DNA from: CAXBBB01 sp963793245
Lineage (GTDB): Bacteria > Bacteroidota > Rhodothermia > Rhodothermales > BA12
Reading direction: 5' to 3'
Assembly: GCA_963793245.1 (NCBI GenBank)
Contig: CAWBZG010000002.1
Coordinates: 744,001-808,000 of the forward strand
DNA: 64,000 nucleotides
Part shown: piece by piece, positions 35,369 through 44,650 of the stretch
Layout: every line of letters begins with the position of its first letter
Position numbering within the stretch: the first letter of the stretch is position 1
Notes under the pieces: generated by a model
Told to the model about the DNA's origin: nothing
The model's input: the letters and a program-made list of their open reading frames with translations, nothing else
Databases searched by the model: none
Translations under genes and position numbers: made by a program

Positions 35369-38122
35369 ATGGAAGCCAGCCGCCCCGCAGACGCTCAGCG
35401 CGTCGATCCGTCGTACAACGTCGTCGCCAACAGCCGCGAGAGTTTGGACGCCATTTTTGCGCCCAAAAGCGTCGCCGTGATCGGAGCGAGTGAGCGTCAG
35501 GGGAGCGTGGGGCGCACGATCCTGTGGAATCTGATCTCCAACCCGTTTGGCGGGACGGTGTATCCGATCAACCCGAAGCGCGACAACGTGCTGGGTATCC
35601 GCGCCTACAAGAGCGTCGGCGAGTTGCCCGAAGCGCCGGATCTGGCGGTCATCGTGACGCCCGCGCCGCTGGTGCCGGATCTGGTCGCCGAATGCGTGGC
35701 GGCGGGCGTCAAGGGATGCATCATCATCTCGGCAGGGTTCAAGGAAATCGGCGAGGAGGGCGCTGCGTTGGAAGCACGCGTGCTGGCCGAAGCGCGCAAG
35801 GGCAACATGCGTATCATCGGCCCCAACTGCCTGGGCGTCATGCGGCCCGGCAACGGACTCAACGCGACGTTCGCCGGGGCCATGGCGCAGCCGGGATCGG
35901 TCGCCTTCATTAGCCAGAGTGGGGCGCTGCTGACGGGCATCCTCGACTGGTCGTTTGGCGAGCACGTCGGTTTCTCGTCGTTCGTTAGCATTGGGTCGAT
36001 GCTCGACGTGTCGTGGGGCGATCTGATCTACTACCTCGGCGACGATCCGCGCACCAAGAGCATCGTGCTCTATATGGAGTCGATTGGCGATGCGCGTTCG
36101 TTCTTGTCGGCGGCGCGCGAGGTGGCACTGCGCAAGCCGATCATCGTCATCAAGGCCGGTCGGACGGCGGAGGCGGCATCGGCGGCGGCGAGTCACACGG
36201 GCACGCTGGCCGGATCCGACGATGTGCTCGACGCAGCGTTTCGCAGAAGCGGCGTGCTCCGCGTCGACTCCATCGCCGACCTGTTTTACATGGCCGAAGT
36301 CTTGGGCAAGCAGCCGCGTCCCAAAGGTCGTCGCCTGACGATTCTGACCAACGCGGGCGGCCCGGGCGTGCTCGCGACCGACGCACTCATCCAAGGCGGC
36401 GGCGAACTGACGGCGATTTCGGATCAGACGATGGAAGAACTCAACGCGTTCTTGCCGGGCGCGTGGAGCCACAACAACCCCGTCGACGTGCTGGGTGACG
36501 CCGACCCCGAGCGCTACGCCCACACGCTCAAAGTGGCCGCCGATGATCCCAACTCGGACGGACTGCTCGTCATCCTGACGCCCCAGGACATGACCGATCC
36601 GACGCAGACAGCCGAGCGATTGAAAGAGTACGCCACGTCGACCGGAAAGCCGGTTCTGGCCTCGTGGATGGGCGGCGCGACCGTCGCGGCAGGCGAGCGG
36701 ATTCTCAACGCGGCGGGCATCCCGACGTTCGGTTACCCCGATACGGCGGCGCGCGTGTTCAACTACATGTGGCAGTACGACTACAACCTGAAGGGCATCT
36801 ACGAGACGCCCTCGCTGGCCGAGGGGACGGGGGCCGAGGACGATGCGACAACCGTCGACCGCGACGGAGCGACCGCGCTTTTGCAAGCCGTCCGTGACGA
36901 AGGTCGCGATTTGCTGACCGAGTTCGAGTCCAAAAAGCTGCTCGAAGCCTACGGCATTCCTACCACGCACACCGTCCGCGCCCAAACCGCCGATGCCGCT
37001 GTCGAGCAGGCCGACGCGATGGGCTACCCGGTCGTCGTCAAGCTGGACAGCAAGACGATCACGCACAAAGTCGACGTGGGCGGCGTGCAGCTCAATCTCG
37101 CGGACGAAGCGGCTGTGCGCGGCGCGTTCGAACTGATCCGCAGCAACCTCGAGGAGCGCGGCAAGCTGGACGGGTTCGACGGCGTCACGGTCCAACCGAT
37201 GGTATCGACGAAGGGCTATGAGGTCATTCTGGGTTCTTCGATGGATCCGCAGTTTGGGCCGGTCGTGCTGTTCGGCTCGGGCGGATCGCTGGTCGAGGTC
37301 TACCGCGACAGGGCACTGGCACTTCCGCCCTTGTCGACCACACTGGCGCGGCGCATGATGGAGCAGACTCGGATTTACGAAGCACTCCAAGGCGTGCGCG
37401 GCCAAGACCCCGTCGACCAGGACGACCTCGAAAAACTGGTCGTCCGCTTTTCGCAACTCGTGGCCGAGCAGCCGCTGATCAAGGAGTTGGACATCAACCC
37501 GCTGCTCGCCTCGCCCGAACGCCTGATCGCGCTCGACGCCCGCGTCGTCCTACACGCACCCGATGTGGATCTGGCCGACATCCCGCGTCCGGCGATTCGC
37601 CCGTACCCGCGCAAATACGTGCGGGATTGGAAGAGCGACGAGGGCAACGTGCTCACCATCCGCCCCATCCGCCCCGAAGACGAACCGGCGCTGGTCGACT
37701 TCCATCACCGACTGAGCGAGCAGAGCGTCTACATGCGCTACGCGAGCGTCGCCAAGCTGTCGCAGCGCGTCGCCCACGACCGGCTGGCGCGTATCTGCTT
37801 CAACGATTATGACCGAGAGATCGCCCTCGTCGCCGAAGATGGCGATCAGATTGTAGGCGTCGCCCGCCTGACCAAGCGCTTCGGCACGGGCGACGGCGAG
37901 TTCGCCATGCTCGTATCCGACGACCGTCAGCGCCGAGGCTTAGGCACTGAACTCCTGTCGCGACTGGTCGAGATCGGCGAGGACGAAGGCCTGGAACGCA
38001 TCACCGCCGACATCCTGCGCGAGAACGGTGCCATGCAGCGCGTATCCCGCAAGCTCGGCTTCGCCATTGAGTCCGACGCCATCGACGACCCGATGGTGCG
38101 CGCAGTCAAGGTGCTGGGCTGA
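35369..38122 (+). CDS. NDP-forming acyl-CoA synthetase fused to GNAT acetyltransferase
   Basis: 917-residue fusion. Residues about 20-150 form the CoA-binding domain (VAVIGASERQGSVGRTIL), 160-480 the ligase/flavodoxin-like domain with the phospho-His motif SHTGTLAGSDDVLDAAF, about 515-735 an ATP-grasp domain (YPVVVKLDSKTITHKVDVGG) and about 750-917 a GNAT domain (RRGLGTELLSRLVEIGEDEG). Both the acyl-CoA synthetase and the acetyltransferase look complete, as in bacterial Pat-like lysine acetyltransferases, although there the synthetase is often inactive while here the His is kept. It may acylate proteins or make acetyl-CoA. It ends 17 bases inside the converging hgd frame. Confidence 0.9.
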   Translation: MEASRPADAQRVDPSYNVVANSRESLDAIFAPKSVAVIGASERQGSVGRTILWNLISNPFGGTVYPINPKRDNVLGIRAYKSVGELPEAPDLAVIVTPAPLVPDLVAECVAAGVKGCIIISAGFKEIGEEGAALEARVLAEARKGNMRIIGPNCLGVMRPGNGLNATFAGAMAQPGSVAFISQSGALLTGILDWSFGEHVGFSSFVSIGSMLDVSWGDLIYYLGDDPRTKSIVLYMESIGDARSFLSAAREVALRKPIIVIKAGRTAEAASAAASHTGTLAGSDDVLDAAFRRSGVLRVDSIADLFYMAEVLGKQPRPKGRRLTILTNAGGPGVLATDALIQGGGELTAISDQTMEELNAFLPGAWSHNNPVDVLGDADPERYAHTLKVAADDPNSDGLLVILTPQDMTDPTQTAERLKEYATSTGKPVLASWMGGATVAAGERILNAAGIPTFGYPDTAARVFNYMWQYDYNLKGIYETPSLAEGTGAEDDATTVDRDGATALLQAVRDEGRDLLTEFESKKLLEAYGIPTTHTVRAQTADAAVEQADAMGYPVVVKLDSKTITHKVDVGGVQLNLADEAAVRGAFELIRSNLEERGKLDGFDGVTVQPMVSTKGYEVILGSSMDPQFGPVVLFGSGGSLVEVYRDRALALPPLSTTLARRMMEQTRIYEALQGVRGQDPVDQDDLEKLVVRFSQLVAEQPLIKELDINPLLASPERLIALDARVVLHAPDVDLADIPRPAIRPYPRKYVRDWKSDEGNVLTIRPIRPEDEPALVDFHHRLSEQSVYMRYASVAKLSQRVAHDRLARICFNDYDREIALVAEDGDQIVGVARLTKRFGTGDGEFAMLVSDDRQRRGLGTELLSRLVEIGEDEGLERITADILRENGAMQRVSRKLGFAIESDAIDDPMVRAVKVLG

Positions 38123-39509
38123 GACTGGCTGCTGAGGAGAACGCGAACCATCCAACTGTTATCGCGAGGCGCAGGCTGTGGCGAACTCCGATGCTAGTCG
38201 GATAGCTCGGGGATCGCCAGCGCTGCGCTCTCGCGATGACAGATTGGGGGTTAGGAGGCGGGTTCGGCCTCTTCATCGCTCCGTCTCCACCAGCCAATGC
38301 GCCTTTCGGGAGCGGGGCGGCGTCGGGGAGCGGGTGGTCGTGGCGTTCGGGCTGCCAGGATAGGATATAGTCTTCGTCCTCGACGGCGAGCGCGTGATCC
38401 GTCAGGCGCAGCGGGCGGAACGTGTCGACCATGACGGCGAGTTCGTGCGTCTCCTTGACGCCGATGCTGGCCTCGGTCGTGCCGGGATGCGGGCCGTGCG
38501 GAATGCCGCCGGGATGGAGCGTGAAGCTGCCTCGGTCGATGCCTTTGCGCGACATGAAATCGCCCTCGGCGTAGAACAGCACTTCGTCCGAGTCGATGTT
38601 GGAGTGGTTGTAGGGCGCCGGGACGCTCTGCGGGTGGTAGTCGAACAGGCGCGGCACGAACGAGCAGACGACGAAGTTGTGCGCCTCGAACATCTGGTGG
38701 ACGGGCGGCGGCTGGTGGATGCGCCCCGTGATCGGCTCGAAGTCGTGGATCGAGATCGTGTACGGATACATATAGCCGTCCCAGCCGACCACGTCGAACG
38801 GGTGGTAGCGGTAGACGAACGGAAACAGCTTGCCGTGCTTCTTGATGTGAACCGTGAACTCGCCCTTCTGGTCGATAGGCGAGAGTTCGGTCGGCACGTT
38901 GTAGTCGCGCTCGTGGTACGGGCTGTGTTCGAGCAGTTGGCCCATCTTGCCTCGATAGCGCTTGGGCGGCAGGAAGTCGGATGGTGCTTCGATGACGAGC
39001 AGACGCGCCTGAACGCCATCGTCGAACGACCAGCGGTGCGTTAGCGTGCGGGGGATGTGGACGTAATCGCCCTGCACAAACGGCACGTCGCCCAAGACGG
39101 TGTGGAGCGTGCCGCTGCCGTCGTGGACGTAGACGAGTTCGTCCGCCGAGGCGTTTTTGTAGAACGTCGCTTCGTCCATCGCTGATGTGGGCGAGCAGAG
39201 CGCGAGGTCTACGTCGGCGTTGCCCATGATATAGCGGCGCCCGCTAATCCAGTCGCCGGTTGGCTGCACGTCGGCGCCTTTGAAGTGGCGGTGGCGCAGG
39301 AAGTCCTGATCGGTGTAGGTCGCGCCGAAGTCGCGCGCTTCGCCTACGCGCTCGACCAACGTCGGCGGGTGGATGTGATAGGCGATGGACGACAGGCCCG
39401 AGAAGCCTTCGGCGCCGATGACTTCCTCTGTGTAGAGCGCGCCGTCTGGACGGGCGAACTGCGTGTGGCGTTTGGGCGGTACGTCGCCCATTTTGTGGTA
39501 GAAGGGCAT
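38106..39509 (-). CDS. hmgA: Homogentisate 1,2-dioxygenase, C-terminus extended into a repeat
   Basis: Opens the aromatic ring of homogentisate to maleylacetoacetate in tyrosine/phenylalanine breakdown. Start MPFYHKMGDVPPKRHTQ, 467 codons. Iron-site features are visible in YNHSNIDSDEVLFYAEGD and HPGGIPHGPHPG. The conserved part ends near DEDYILSWQPERHDHP; the last ~50 codons (from about VIARAQRWRSPSYP) are encoded by the repeat at 38157-38241 and downstream sequence and probably result from loss of the original stop. The frame overlaps the converging synthetase gene by 17 bases. hppD lies upstream on the same strand. Confidence 0.92.
   Translation of the reverse strand: MPFYHKMGDVPPKRHTQFARPDGALYTEEVIGAEGFSGLSSIAYHIHPPTLVERVGEARDFGATYTDQDFLRHRHFKGADVQPTGDWISGRRYIMGNADVDLALCSPTSAMDEATFYKNASADELVYVHDGSGTLHTVLGDVPFVQGDYVHIPRTLTHRWSFDDGVQARLLVIEAPSDFLPPKRYRGKMGQLLEHSPYHERDYNVPTELSPIDQKGEFTVHIKKHGKLFPFVYRYHPFDVVGWDGYMYPYTISIHDFEPITGRIHQPPPVHQMFEAHNFVVCSFVPRLFDYHPQSVPAPYNHSNIDSDEVLFYAEGDFMSRKGIDRGSFTLHPGGIPHGPHPGTTEASIGVKETHELAVMVDTFRPLRLTDHALAVEDEDYILSWQPERHDHPLPDAAPLPKGALAGGDGAMKRPNPPPNPQSVIARAQRWRSPSYPTSIGVRHSLRLAITVGWFAFSSAASLSPAP
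38157..38241. repeat. TGTCATCGCGAG-type inverted repeat downstream of hgd
   Basis: Imperfect 85-bp inverted repeat with ends TGTTATCGCGAG (left) and CTCTCGCGATGACA (right) and variable arms. It lies within the last 50 codons of the hgd frame and resembles the copy at 39551-39638, which lies just upstream of hgd. Confidence 0.8.
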
Positions 39510-39550
39510 GAGTGTAGAGCGGAAAGGAGGGAAGAGGCGGACCCCGATCT

Positions 39551-39638
39551 TGTCATCGCGAGGACGTAGGCCGTGGCGATCTCCTTAACTAGCTGATAAC
39601 TGGGAGATTGCCACGTCGCTGCGCTCCTCGCAATGACA
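39551..39638. repeat. TGTCATCGCGAG-type inverted repeat upstream of hgd
   Basis: 88-bp imperfect inverted repeat from TGTCATCGCGAGGACG to GCTCCTCGCAATGACA, with inner GTGGCGATCTCC opposite GGGAGATTGCCAC. It separates hgd from hppD. Together with 38157-38241 it brackets hgd. Confidence 0.85.
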
Positions 39639-39716
39639 GCTGCGGGCAGGGCAGGTGCGCGGCCTGGGCTATGCGGCTGCATCGACCCATTGAACGCGAA
39701 AGGAAGACCCAAAGGG

Positions 39717-40841
39717 TCACAGGTTGCCGCGGCGTTCCTGCTCGCGTTCGATGGCTTCGAACAGTGCCTTGAAGTTGCCTTTGCCGAACGAGCGGGCGCC
39801 CTTGCGCTGGATGATTTCGTAAAACACCGTCGGGCGGTCCTGGATGGGCTTGGTAAAGATCTGCAGCAGGTAACCGTCCGGGTCGCGGTCGACGAGGATG
39901 CCCAATTCGGCGAGTTGGTCGACTGGCTCGTCGATGGTACCGACGCGGCCTTGCAACTCGTCGTAGTAGGTCGTCGGAACGGTCAGAAACGTCACGCCGC
40001 GTTTGCGCAGTTCGGCGACGGTCGCGAGAATGTCGTCGGTCGCCATCGCGATGTGCTGGACTCCGGCGCCTTTGTAGAAGTCGATGTACTCCTCAATCTG
40101 GCTCTTCTTCTTGCCTTCGGCGGGTTCGTTGATCGGAAACTTGATCCGCTCATTGCCGCTCGACATCACCTTGCTCATCAGCGCGGTGTATTCGGTCGAG
40201 ATGTCGGCGTCGTCGAACGAGATCAGGTTTTTGAAGCCCATCACGTCGGCGTAGTAGTCGACGAACTTGTTCATGTCGCCCAACTCGACGTTGCCGACGC
40301 AGTGGTCGACGTACTTGAGGCCGACGCCGGTCGACGAGAAGTGGTCGTTGTCGAACGGCTCGAAGCCGGGCAGGAAGACGCCGGTGTAGGCGCTGCGCTC
40401 GATGAACGTGTGGATGGTGTCGCCGTACGTCTGAATCGCCGAGCGGACGACTTTGCCGCGCGCATCCTCCATGACGGTCGGCTCCTGGACCGCGATGGCG
40501 CCGCGTTTGGTGGTCTCCTCAAAAGCGCTGCGGGCGTCGTCTACCCACAAGGCCAGATCGCGGACGCCGTCGCCGTGCAAGCGGACGTGATCGGCGATGG
40601 GGCCGTCGGGCGTGAGGCTCGCCGTGAGCACGAAACGAATCTTACCCTGCGTGATCAAGTAGGAGACACTTCCCCGGTGCCCGGTTTCGGGACCACGGTA
40701 CGCCGTGATGTCGAAGCCGAAGGCCGTCGCATAGAAGTGCGCGGCTTGTCGGGCGTTACCTACGTAAAACTCGACGTAATCCGTGCCGTTCAGCGGAAGA
40801 AAATCTGTCTCTTGTTCCATTACCGGTGCGGTCGTTTCCAT
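39717..40841 (-). CDS. hppD: 4-hydroxyphenylpyruvate dioxygenase
   Basis: Converts 4-hydroxyphenylpyruvate to homogentisate, the substrate of the neighbouring hgd product. 374 residues starting METTAPVMEQETDFLPLNG; the longest frame to 41132 adds an unlikely N-terminus. Vicinal-oxygen-chelate fold with Fe ligands in VDHCVGNVE, VQHIAMATDD and FYEIIQRKGARSFGKGNFK. It ends 78 bases from the repeat that separates it from hgd. The pair supplies the two central steps of tyrosine catabolism; fahA and other steps are not in the window. Confidence 0.95.
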   Translation of the reverse strand: METTAPVMEQETDFLPLNGTDYVEFYVGNARQAAHFYATAFGFDITAYRGPETGHRGSVSYLITQGKIRFVLTASLTPDGPIADHVRLHGDGVRDLALWVDDARSAFEETTKRGAIAVQEPTVMEDARGKVVRSAIQTYGDTIHTFIERSAYTGVFLPGFEPFDNDHFSSTGVGLKYVDHCVGNVELGDMNKFVDYYADVMGFKNLISFDDADISTEYTALMSKVMSSGNERIKFPINEPAEGKKKSQIEEYIDFYKGAGVQHIAMATDDILATVAELRKRGVTFLTVPTTYYDELQGRVGTIDEPVDQLAELGILVDRDPDGYLLQIFTKPIQDRPTVFYEIIQRKGARSFGKGNFKALFEAIEREQERRGNL

Positions 40842-40926
40842 AAGAGGAGAGGGTGTGCGAAAGCGCTTTTTCACGCCTTCGAATGAATATTTTGGTTCGA
40901 CTCCTGGAAAGCGGGGCGCCCTTGCT

Positions 40927-42111
40927 TTGATCCGCGCTGTTTGCCTGCTGACCTTCGTCTCGGCGGCTATCGGATGCGGCGATGGGCCGGTCGTAGAATC
41001 GTCCAGTCTAAACCACCCGACGCCCGATTCGCTGGTCGTAGCAGCCTCTTTTGCTTCATCGGACGGTCTCTTCGGGCGCGACGAAATCCCGGATTCGATG
41101 TACGCTACGGCGATGGACACGCGCAGCCGCATCCTATCGCGCGAGTTGGCTCAAAACGGCGTTGTCAGCCTCCGCATCCCCGATACGCGGCTGGGCGACA
41201 GCGAGCAAATCTCCGTCGAAGTCTGCGGTCGCCTGCGCAACGGGACCGTATGCGAGCAACTCGCGACGCGCGCGTCGGCCAAGCGGTACACGGCAGGCCT
41301 CGACGTCGACTATCCACTCGGGGGTAACCAGGACCGCGCGGGCTACGAAATCGAGTGGCAGGCCGAACGTCTATTGGGCGATAGCACGTGGCAGACGTTC
41401 GAGTTGGACGATGCCCCCGATGCATGGCTCGCGCTGTCGGCGCCGGGCGGTTCGACGGTCCGCGTGCCTCTCTCGTCGGCTAGAGGCGAGCTTGATCTGG
41501 TTGGTGCCGAAGGACATAGCGACTTCTGGTTCACGCTCCGGCAAGCTCTCAAGTCGTCCGATGCCGTGACGGTGCGGGCCGAACTCTGGCTGGACGGCGG
41601 AAACGTCGTGGCGAGGGACACGCTCGTCGTGCGCGATATGTCCGAGCGCGAGCGCTACGCCGTCGCTGCGAGCTATGCCGGAAGCGCCGTCTACCGCATC
41701 CTCGACCGCATCGACGCTCCCCGTGACGGGCGCATCAGTTGGCGTCTTGAATCAGCCCGGTTCGACGCGCTCCAGAGCCGCTACGAAGCGCGCGTTTCGC
41801 TCCGCTGGCATGGCGGTAACATTTTCTCGCGCGACTACTACGACGGCGACCTGACGATCACATACGCCGAAGACGGTGGGTCGGCTGTCGCCACGCTCAA
41901 CAGCGCATCCGACGACTTCCGAGAGAAATGGGACGGTAGGGCGAGCGGGCGAACGCTCTCACTCGGCACGCTCGACCGAACCCAATCGTTCGAGGAGTAC
42001 GACGACCCCGACCGCCCCACGCGTGATTCCGATGCTCGGCAGAACAGAGACCGCCGCGACGACGACCGCCGCCGCAAGCGCCGCGACAGACGCCGAGACA
42101 AGGACGGCTGA
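40927..42111 (+). CDS. Lipoprotein of unknown function with basic/acidic tail
   Basis: About 394 residues. I use a TTG at 40927 because it gives a compact lipoprotein signal (MIRAVCLLTFVSAAIGCG) with lipobox Cys17; a GTG at 40855 or earlier frames are alternatives. The mature part is Asp/Arg-rich beta-type sequence with no recognised domain. The last 40 residues are an alternating Arg/Asp tail (QNRDRRDDDRRRKRRDRRRD). It is divergent from hppD. It could be a surface lipoprotein that uses the charged tail for contacts. Confidence 0.6.
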   Translation: MIRAVCLLTFVSAAIGCGDGPVVESSSLNHPTPDSLVVAASFASSDGLFGRDEIPDSMYATAMDTRSRILSRELAQNGVVSLRIPDTRLGDSEQISVEVCGRLRNGTVCEQLATRASAKRYTAGLDVDYPLGGNQDRAGYEIEWQAERLLGDSTWQTFELDDAPDAWLALSAPGGSTVRVPLSSARGELDLVGAEGHSDFWFTLRQALKSSDAVTVRAELWLDGGNVVARDTLVVRDMSERERYAVAASYAGSAVYRILDRIDAPRDGRISWRLESARFDALQSRYEARVSLRWHGGNIFSRDYYDGDLTITYAEDGGSAVATLNSASDDFREKWDGRASGRTLSLGTLDRTQSFEEYDDPDRPTRDSDARQNRDRRDDDRRRKRRDRRRDKDG

Positions 42112-42263
42112 CTCCACACCCCACACGGCTGTCTCTTGGGATAGCCGAGCGGGATATGAACGGCGGACGACGATTGCGGGATTTGAGGTCGACCGCCATC
42201 TTTTTTGCGTCGTGATGCGACCGATCGGCTGGGCCGGGTATCCTGTTGGCGTACCCCTCTTGC

Positions 42264-42815
42264 ATGGCCCACCCCTCCGACGCTTTCCTCGCCGCGCTTC
42301 GTCCGCACTACGACGACGCGCTCCGGTACAGCCGGGCGTTGTGCGCGCGGTGGTCGCCGGATCAGGCCGAAGATGTGTTTCAGAGTGCGCTGCTCCGGGC
42401 GTTGGAGCGCTTTGGCGATTTGCGCGACTCGAGACAGTTTCGGTCGTGGTTCTTCCGCATCCTGACGCGGACGTTTTATCAGGCCGTCCGGCGGCGCAAG
42501 ATTCGGTGGATGCTGCCGCTGCCGAGTGATGCCGAAGCGTCGGCGCTGGGACTGTTCGAGCCGTCGTCCGAGCCGGGAGAACTGGCAGATTTGCTCGCTG
42601 TTCTGGGCACGCTGAGCGACAAGGAGCGGGCGGCGTTGCTGCTGTTCGAGGTCGCTGGCTTTTCCGTCGCCGAAGTTGCCGAGATTCAAGGAGATCGGAG
42701 CGCGTCGGCGGTCAAGTCGCGGTTGAGTCGGGCACGGTCGCGCGCCAGAGAAGTGGCGTTGCAGTTAGGCGTGCAGCCGGACGATACGCCTTCGCCGCTT
42801 CCCCTCTTGCTCTGA
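42264..42815 (+). CDS. ECF RNA polymerase sigma factor
   Basis: 183 residues with region 2 (YDDALRYSRALCARW ... AEDVFQSALLRALERF, SRQFRSWFFRILTRTFYQ) and region 4 (LSDKERAALLLFEVAGFSVAEVA, then SAVKSRLSRARSRAR). It directs transcription of a small regulon, normally held by an anti-sigma factor. The TGA overlaps the ATG of the next gene (TGATG), strong evidence for coupling. The GLPGLI and receptor genes downstream are candidates for its targets. A TTG at 42246 could extend the start by six codons. Confidence 0.9.
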   Translation: MAHPSDAFLAALRPHYDDALRYSRALCARWSPDQAEDVFQSALLRALERFGDLRDSRQFRSWFFRILTRTFYQAVRRRKIRWMLPLPSDAEASALGLFEPSSEPGELADLLAVLGTLSDKERAALLLFEVAGFSVAEVAEIQGDRSASAVKSRLSRARSRAREVALQLGVQPDDTPSPLPLLL

Positions 42816-43765
42816 TGTCGATGCGATCCGAACTCGACCCGCTCCGCACAGCGCCGCTACCTGACTCGTTCGACCGTACGAGCGACTGGCTCCGTGCCGT
42901 TCCGCCCAGGCGCCCGCATCGGTTGCCGGTCGCCGCGCTTCTGCTGTTGCTCGTTGCCGTCGCCGCGTGGTCGTGGCCCGTCGACGTGACGGAGCAGAAG
43001 GGCGCGGTCGTAGAAGCCATCAGCGACGAACGCATCGAGGCGGGGCATCCGGCGCTCGAACTGATTGACCGAATCGTCGGCGACGATCGGCAGCATTTGG
43101 TCGAGCTTGAAGCGCTCGGCCATGAGTGGACCGAAGGAACGGTCGTGCGCTACGCGTTCTCGGGCGACTCGCCGGTTCGGGTATCCGTTTGGCGTGACTC
43201 GTTGGGGGCGGTGGGGGGCGTGCGGAGCGTTCGAGTCGTGCCCATCGAGACGAGTCAGCGGCGACCGCTGGGCGTCGAGGCTGCGCGCCGGTTGCTCGGC
43301 GTCCGGGTGGCGAGCCGGACGACGGATCGCGAGTTGCGAGTCGAACTCGACCGGCTGTTTGCTGGCTCCCCCACGAGTGCCGATCACACTGCCTTGCTCG
43401 CTGACACTGTGCGCGTCATCCGGTTGGGCGAGCGCATGACGATCCGCATTCCCGATGGCGCTGCGGCATTTCCCACGACTGTTAGAGCGGGAGGAGTGCG
43501 CGGCGTCTACTTCTCACCAACTGACTCTAGCAACCAGATGGGCGTACGCCGCATCTTTGTGTCGATGAAAGGCAAGCGGGATTCGACGATCAACATTCCG
43601 CTCGACAGTCTGTCGCCCGAGGCGGCGCGTGTGTTGAGCGACCAACTCAACGTGCTGCTGCGTCGACGCGCCGAGCCGGGCACGACAACGCCCCGAGTGA
43701 TTCATATTCAACGATCCGGTACGAGGCGGGACTCGCTTCGCGTTCCGATTCCACGCCATCCCTAG
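42815..43765 (+). CDS. Single-pass membrane protein, probable anti-sigma factor
   Basis: 316 residues: cytoplasmic N-terminus of about 37 residues (RTAPLPDSFDRTSDWLRAVP), one transmembrane segment at about 38-57 (RLPVAALLLLLVAVAAWSWP) and a long periplasmic part. This topology and the translational overlap with the sigma factor make it the likely anti-sigma factor, but the N-terminal zinc-type anti-sigma motif is absent, so the call rests on position and topology. The periplasmic part has beta-strand character and no recognised domain. Confidence 0.6.
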   Translation: MSMRSELDPLRTAPLPDSFDRTSDWLRAVPPRRPHRLPVAALLLLLVAVAAWSWPVDVTEQKGAVVEAISDERIEAGHPALELIDRIVGDDRQHLVELEALGHEWTEGTVVRYAFSGDSPVRVSVWRDSLGAVGGVRSVRVVPIETSQRRPLGVEAARRLLGVRVASRTTDRELRVELDRLFAGSPTSADHTALLADTVRVIRLGERMTIRIPDGAAAFPTTVRAGGVRGVYFSPTDSSNQMGVRRIFVSMKGKRDSTINIPLDSLSPEAARVLSDQLNVLLRRRAEPGTTTPRVIHIQRSGTRRDSLRVPIPRHP

Positions 43766-43811
43766 ATATTTAGACGGTAGACTCTAACTTCGTCTTACAA
43801 ACCACTCTCTC

Positions 43812-44549
43812 ATGCTCCGTTTTCTATTCCTGCTCCTGATCTTCGCGCCTGTCGCCGTCGCCCAGGAAGGCACCATCAACTACGACGTCACGACGCGCCT
43901 CGACATCGAGCTTCCGCCCGAAATGCAGGCGATGGCCGACCAGTTTCCCAAAGAGACGACCCAGAAGCTGATCGTTCACTTCACACCCTCGGCGACGCTG
44001 TCGATGCCCGCTCCGCGCGACCCCGAAGCCGATACCCGCACCTCGCGCAACGGGCGCGTCCGGTTCATGATGGGCGGTGCACGCAACGACAATCAGACGT
44101 TTTTCGATCTGGACGAGGGCATGATGGTCGAGAAAAAAGATTTTCTGGGGCGCACGTTCCTAATCGAAGGCGAGCCGAAACCGCTGCCGTGGCGACTGAC
44201 GGCGGAGCGCAGCACGTTCCTGGGCTACGACTGCCAGAAAGCCGTCGCCACCCAAGACTCTACGACGTACGAGGCGTGGTTCACGACACAGATCCTCGCC
44301 TCCGTCGGGCCGGAGCACTATGGCGGACTGCCCGGAGCCATCCTCGTGCTGACGCGCGACGAAGGAAAGCAGACGTACGTCGCCACAGCCGTAGCGCTCG
44401 AAGCGATTGATCCCGAACTGATCGCGCGTCCCACCGAGGGGCAACGCGTGACGCAGGACGAGTTCGACGCCATCGTCGAGGAGAAAATGGAGGAGATGCA
44501 GGCGGCACGTGGCTCGGGCAGGGGCAGATCGATCACGATCCGGCAGTAA
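43812..44549 (+). CDS. GLPGLI-family secreted protein
   Basis: 245-residue exported protein (signal MLRFLFLLLIFAPVAVAQ) with the family motif EHYGGLPGAILVLTRD and the pattern STFLGYDCQKAVA...AWFTTQI of the GLPGLI family (TIGR01200), which is confined to Bacteroidota relatives. Members commonly neighbour a TonB-dependent or outer-membrane beta-barrel gene, as here 101 bases downstream. Its function is unknown; a coupled role in uptake or in assembly of the receptor is inferred only from this association. Confidence 0.9.
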   Translation: MLRFLFLLLIFAPVAVAQEGTINYDVTTRLDIELPPEMQAMADQFPKETTQKLIVHFTPSATLSMPAPRDPEADTRTSRNGRVRFMMGGARNDNQTFFDLDEGMMVEKKDFLGRTFLIEGEPKPLPWRLTAERSTFLGYDCQKAVATQDSTTYEAWFTTQILASVGPEHYGGLPGAILVLTRDEGKQTYVATAVALEAIDPELIARPTEGQRVTQDEFDAIVEEKMEEMQAARGSGRGRSITIRQ

Positions 44550-44650
44550 CTGGCCGGCAAGTGGGACGCCGTAGGCTTCGGCTGTGCGTGCCGCAACCCA
44601 ACCGCCTTTTCTGCGAATAGAGACTTTACTTCTGCTTTTACCTGTTTTCG

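Noticed and set aside
35321..37456. 711-codon open frame on the minus strand
   Set aside because: Shadow of the acyl-CoA synthetase-GNAT gene; no recognisable domain.
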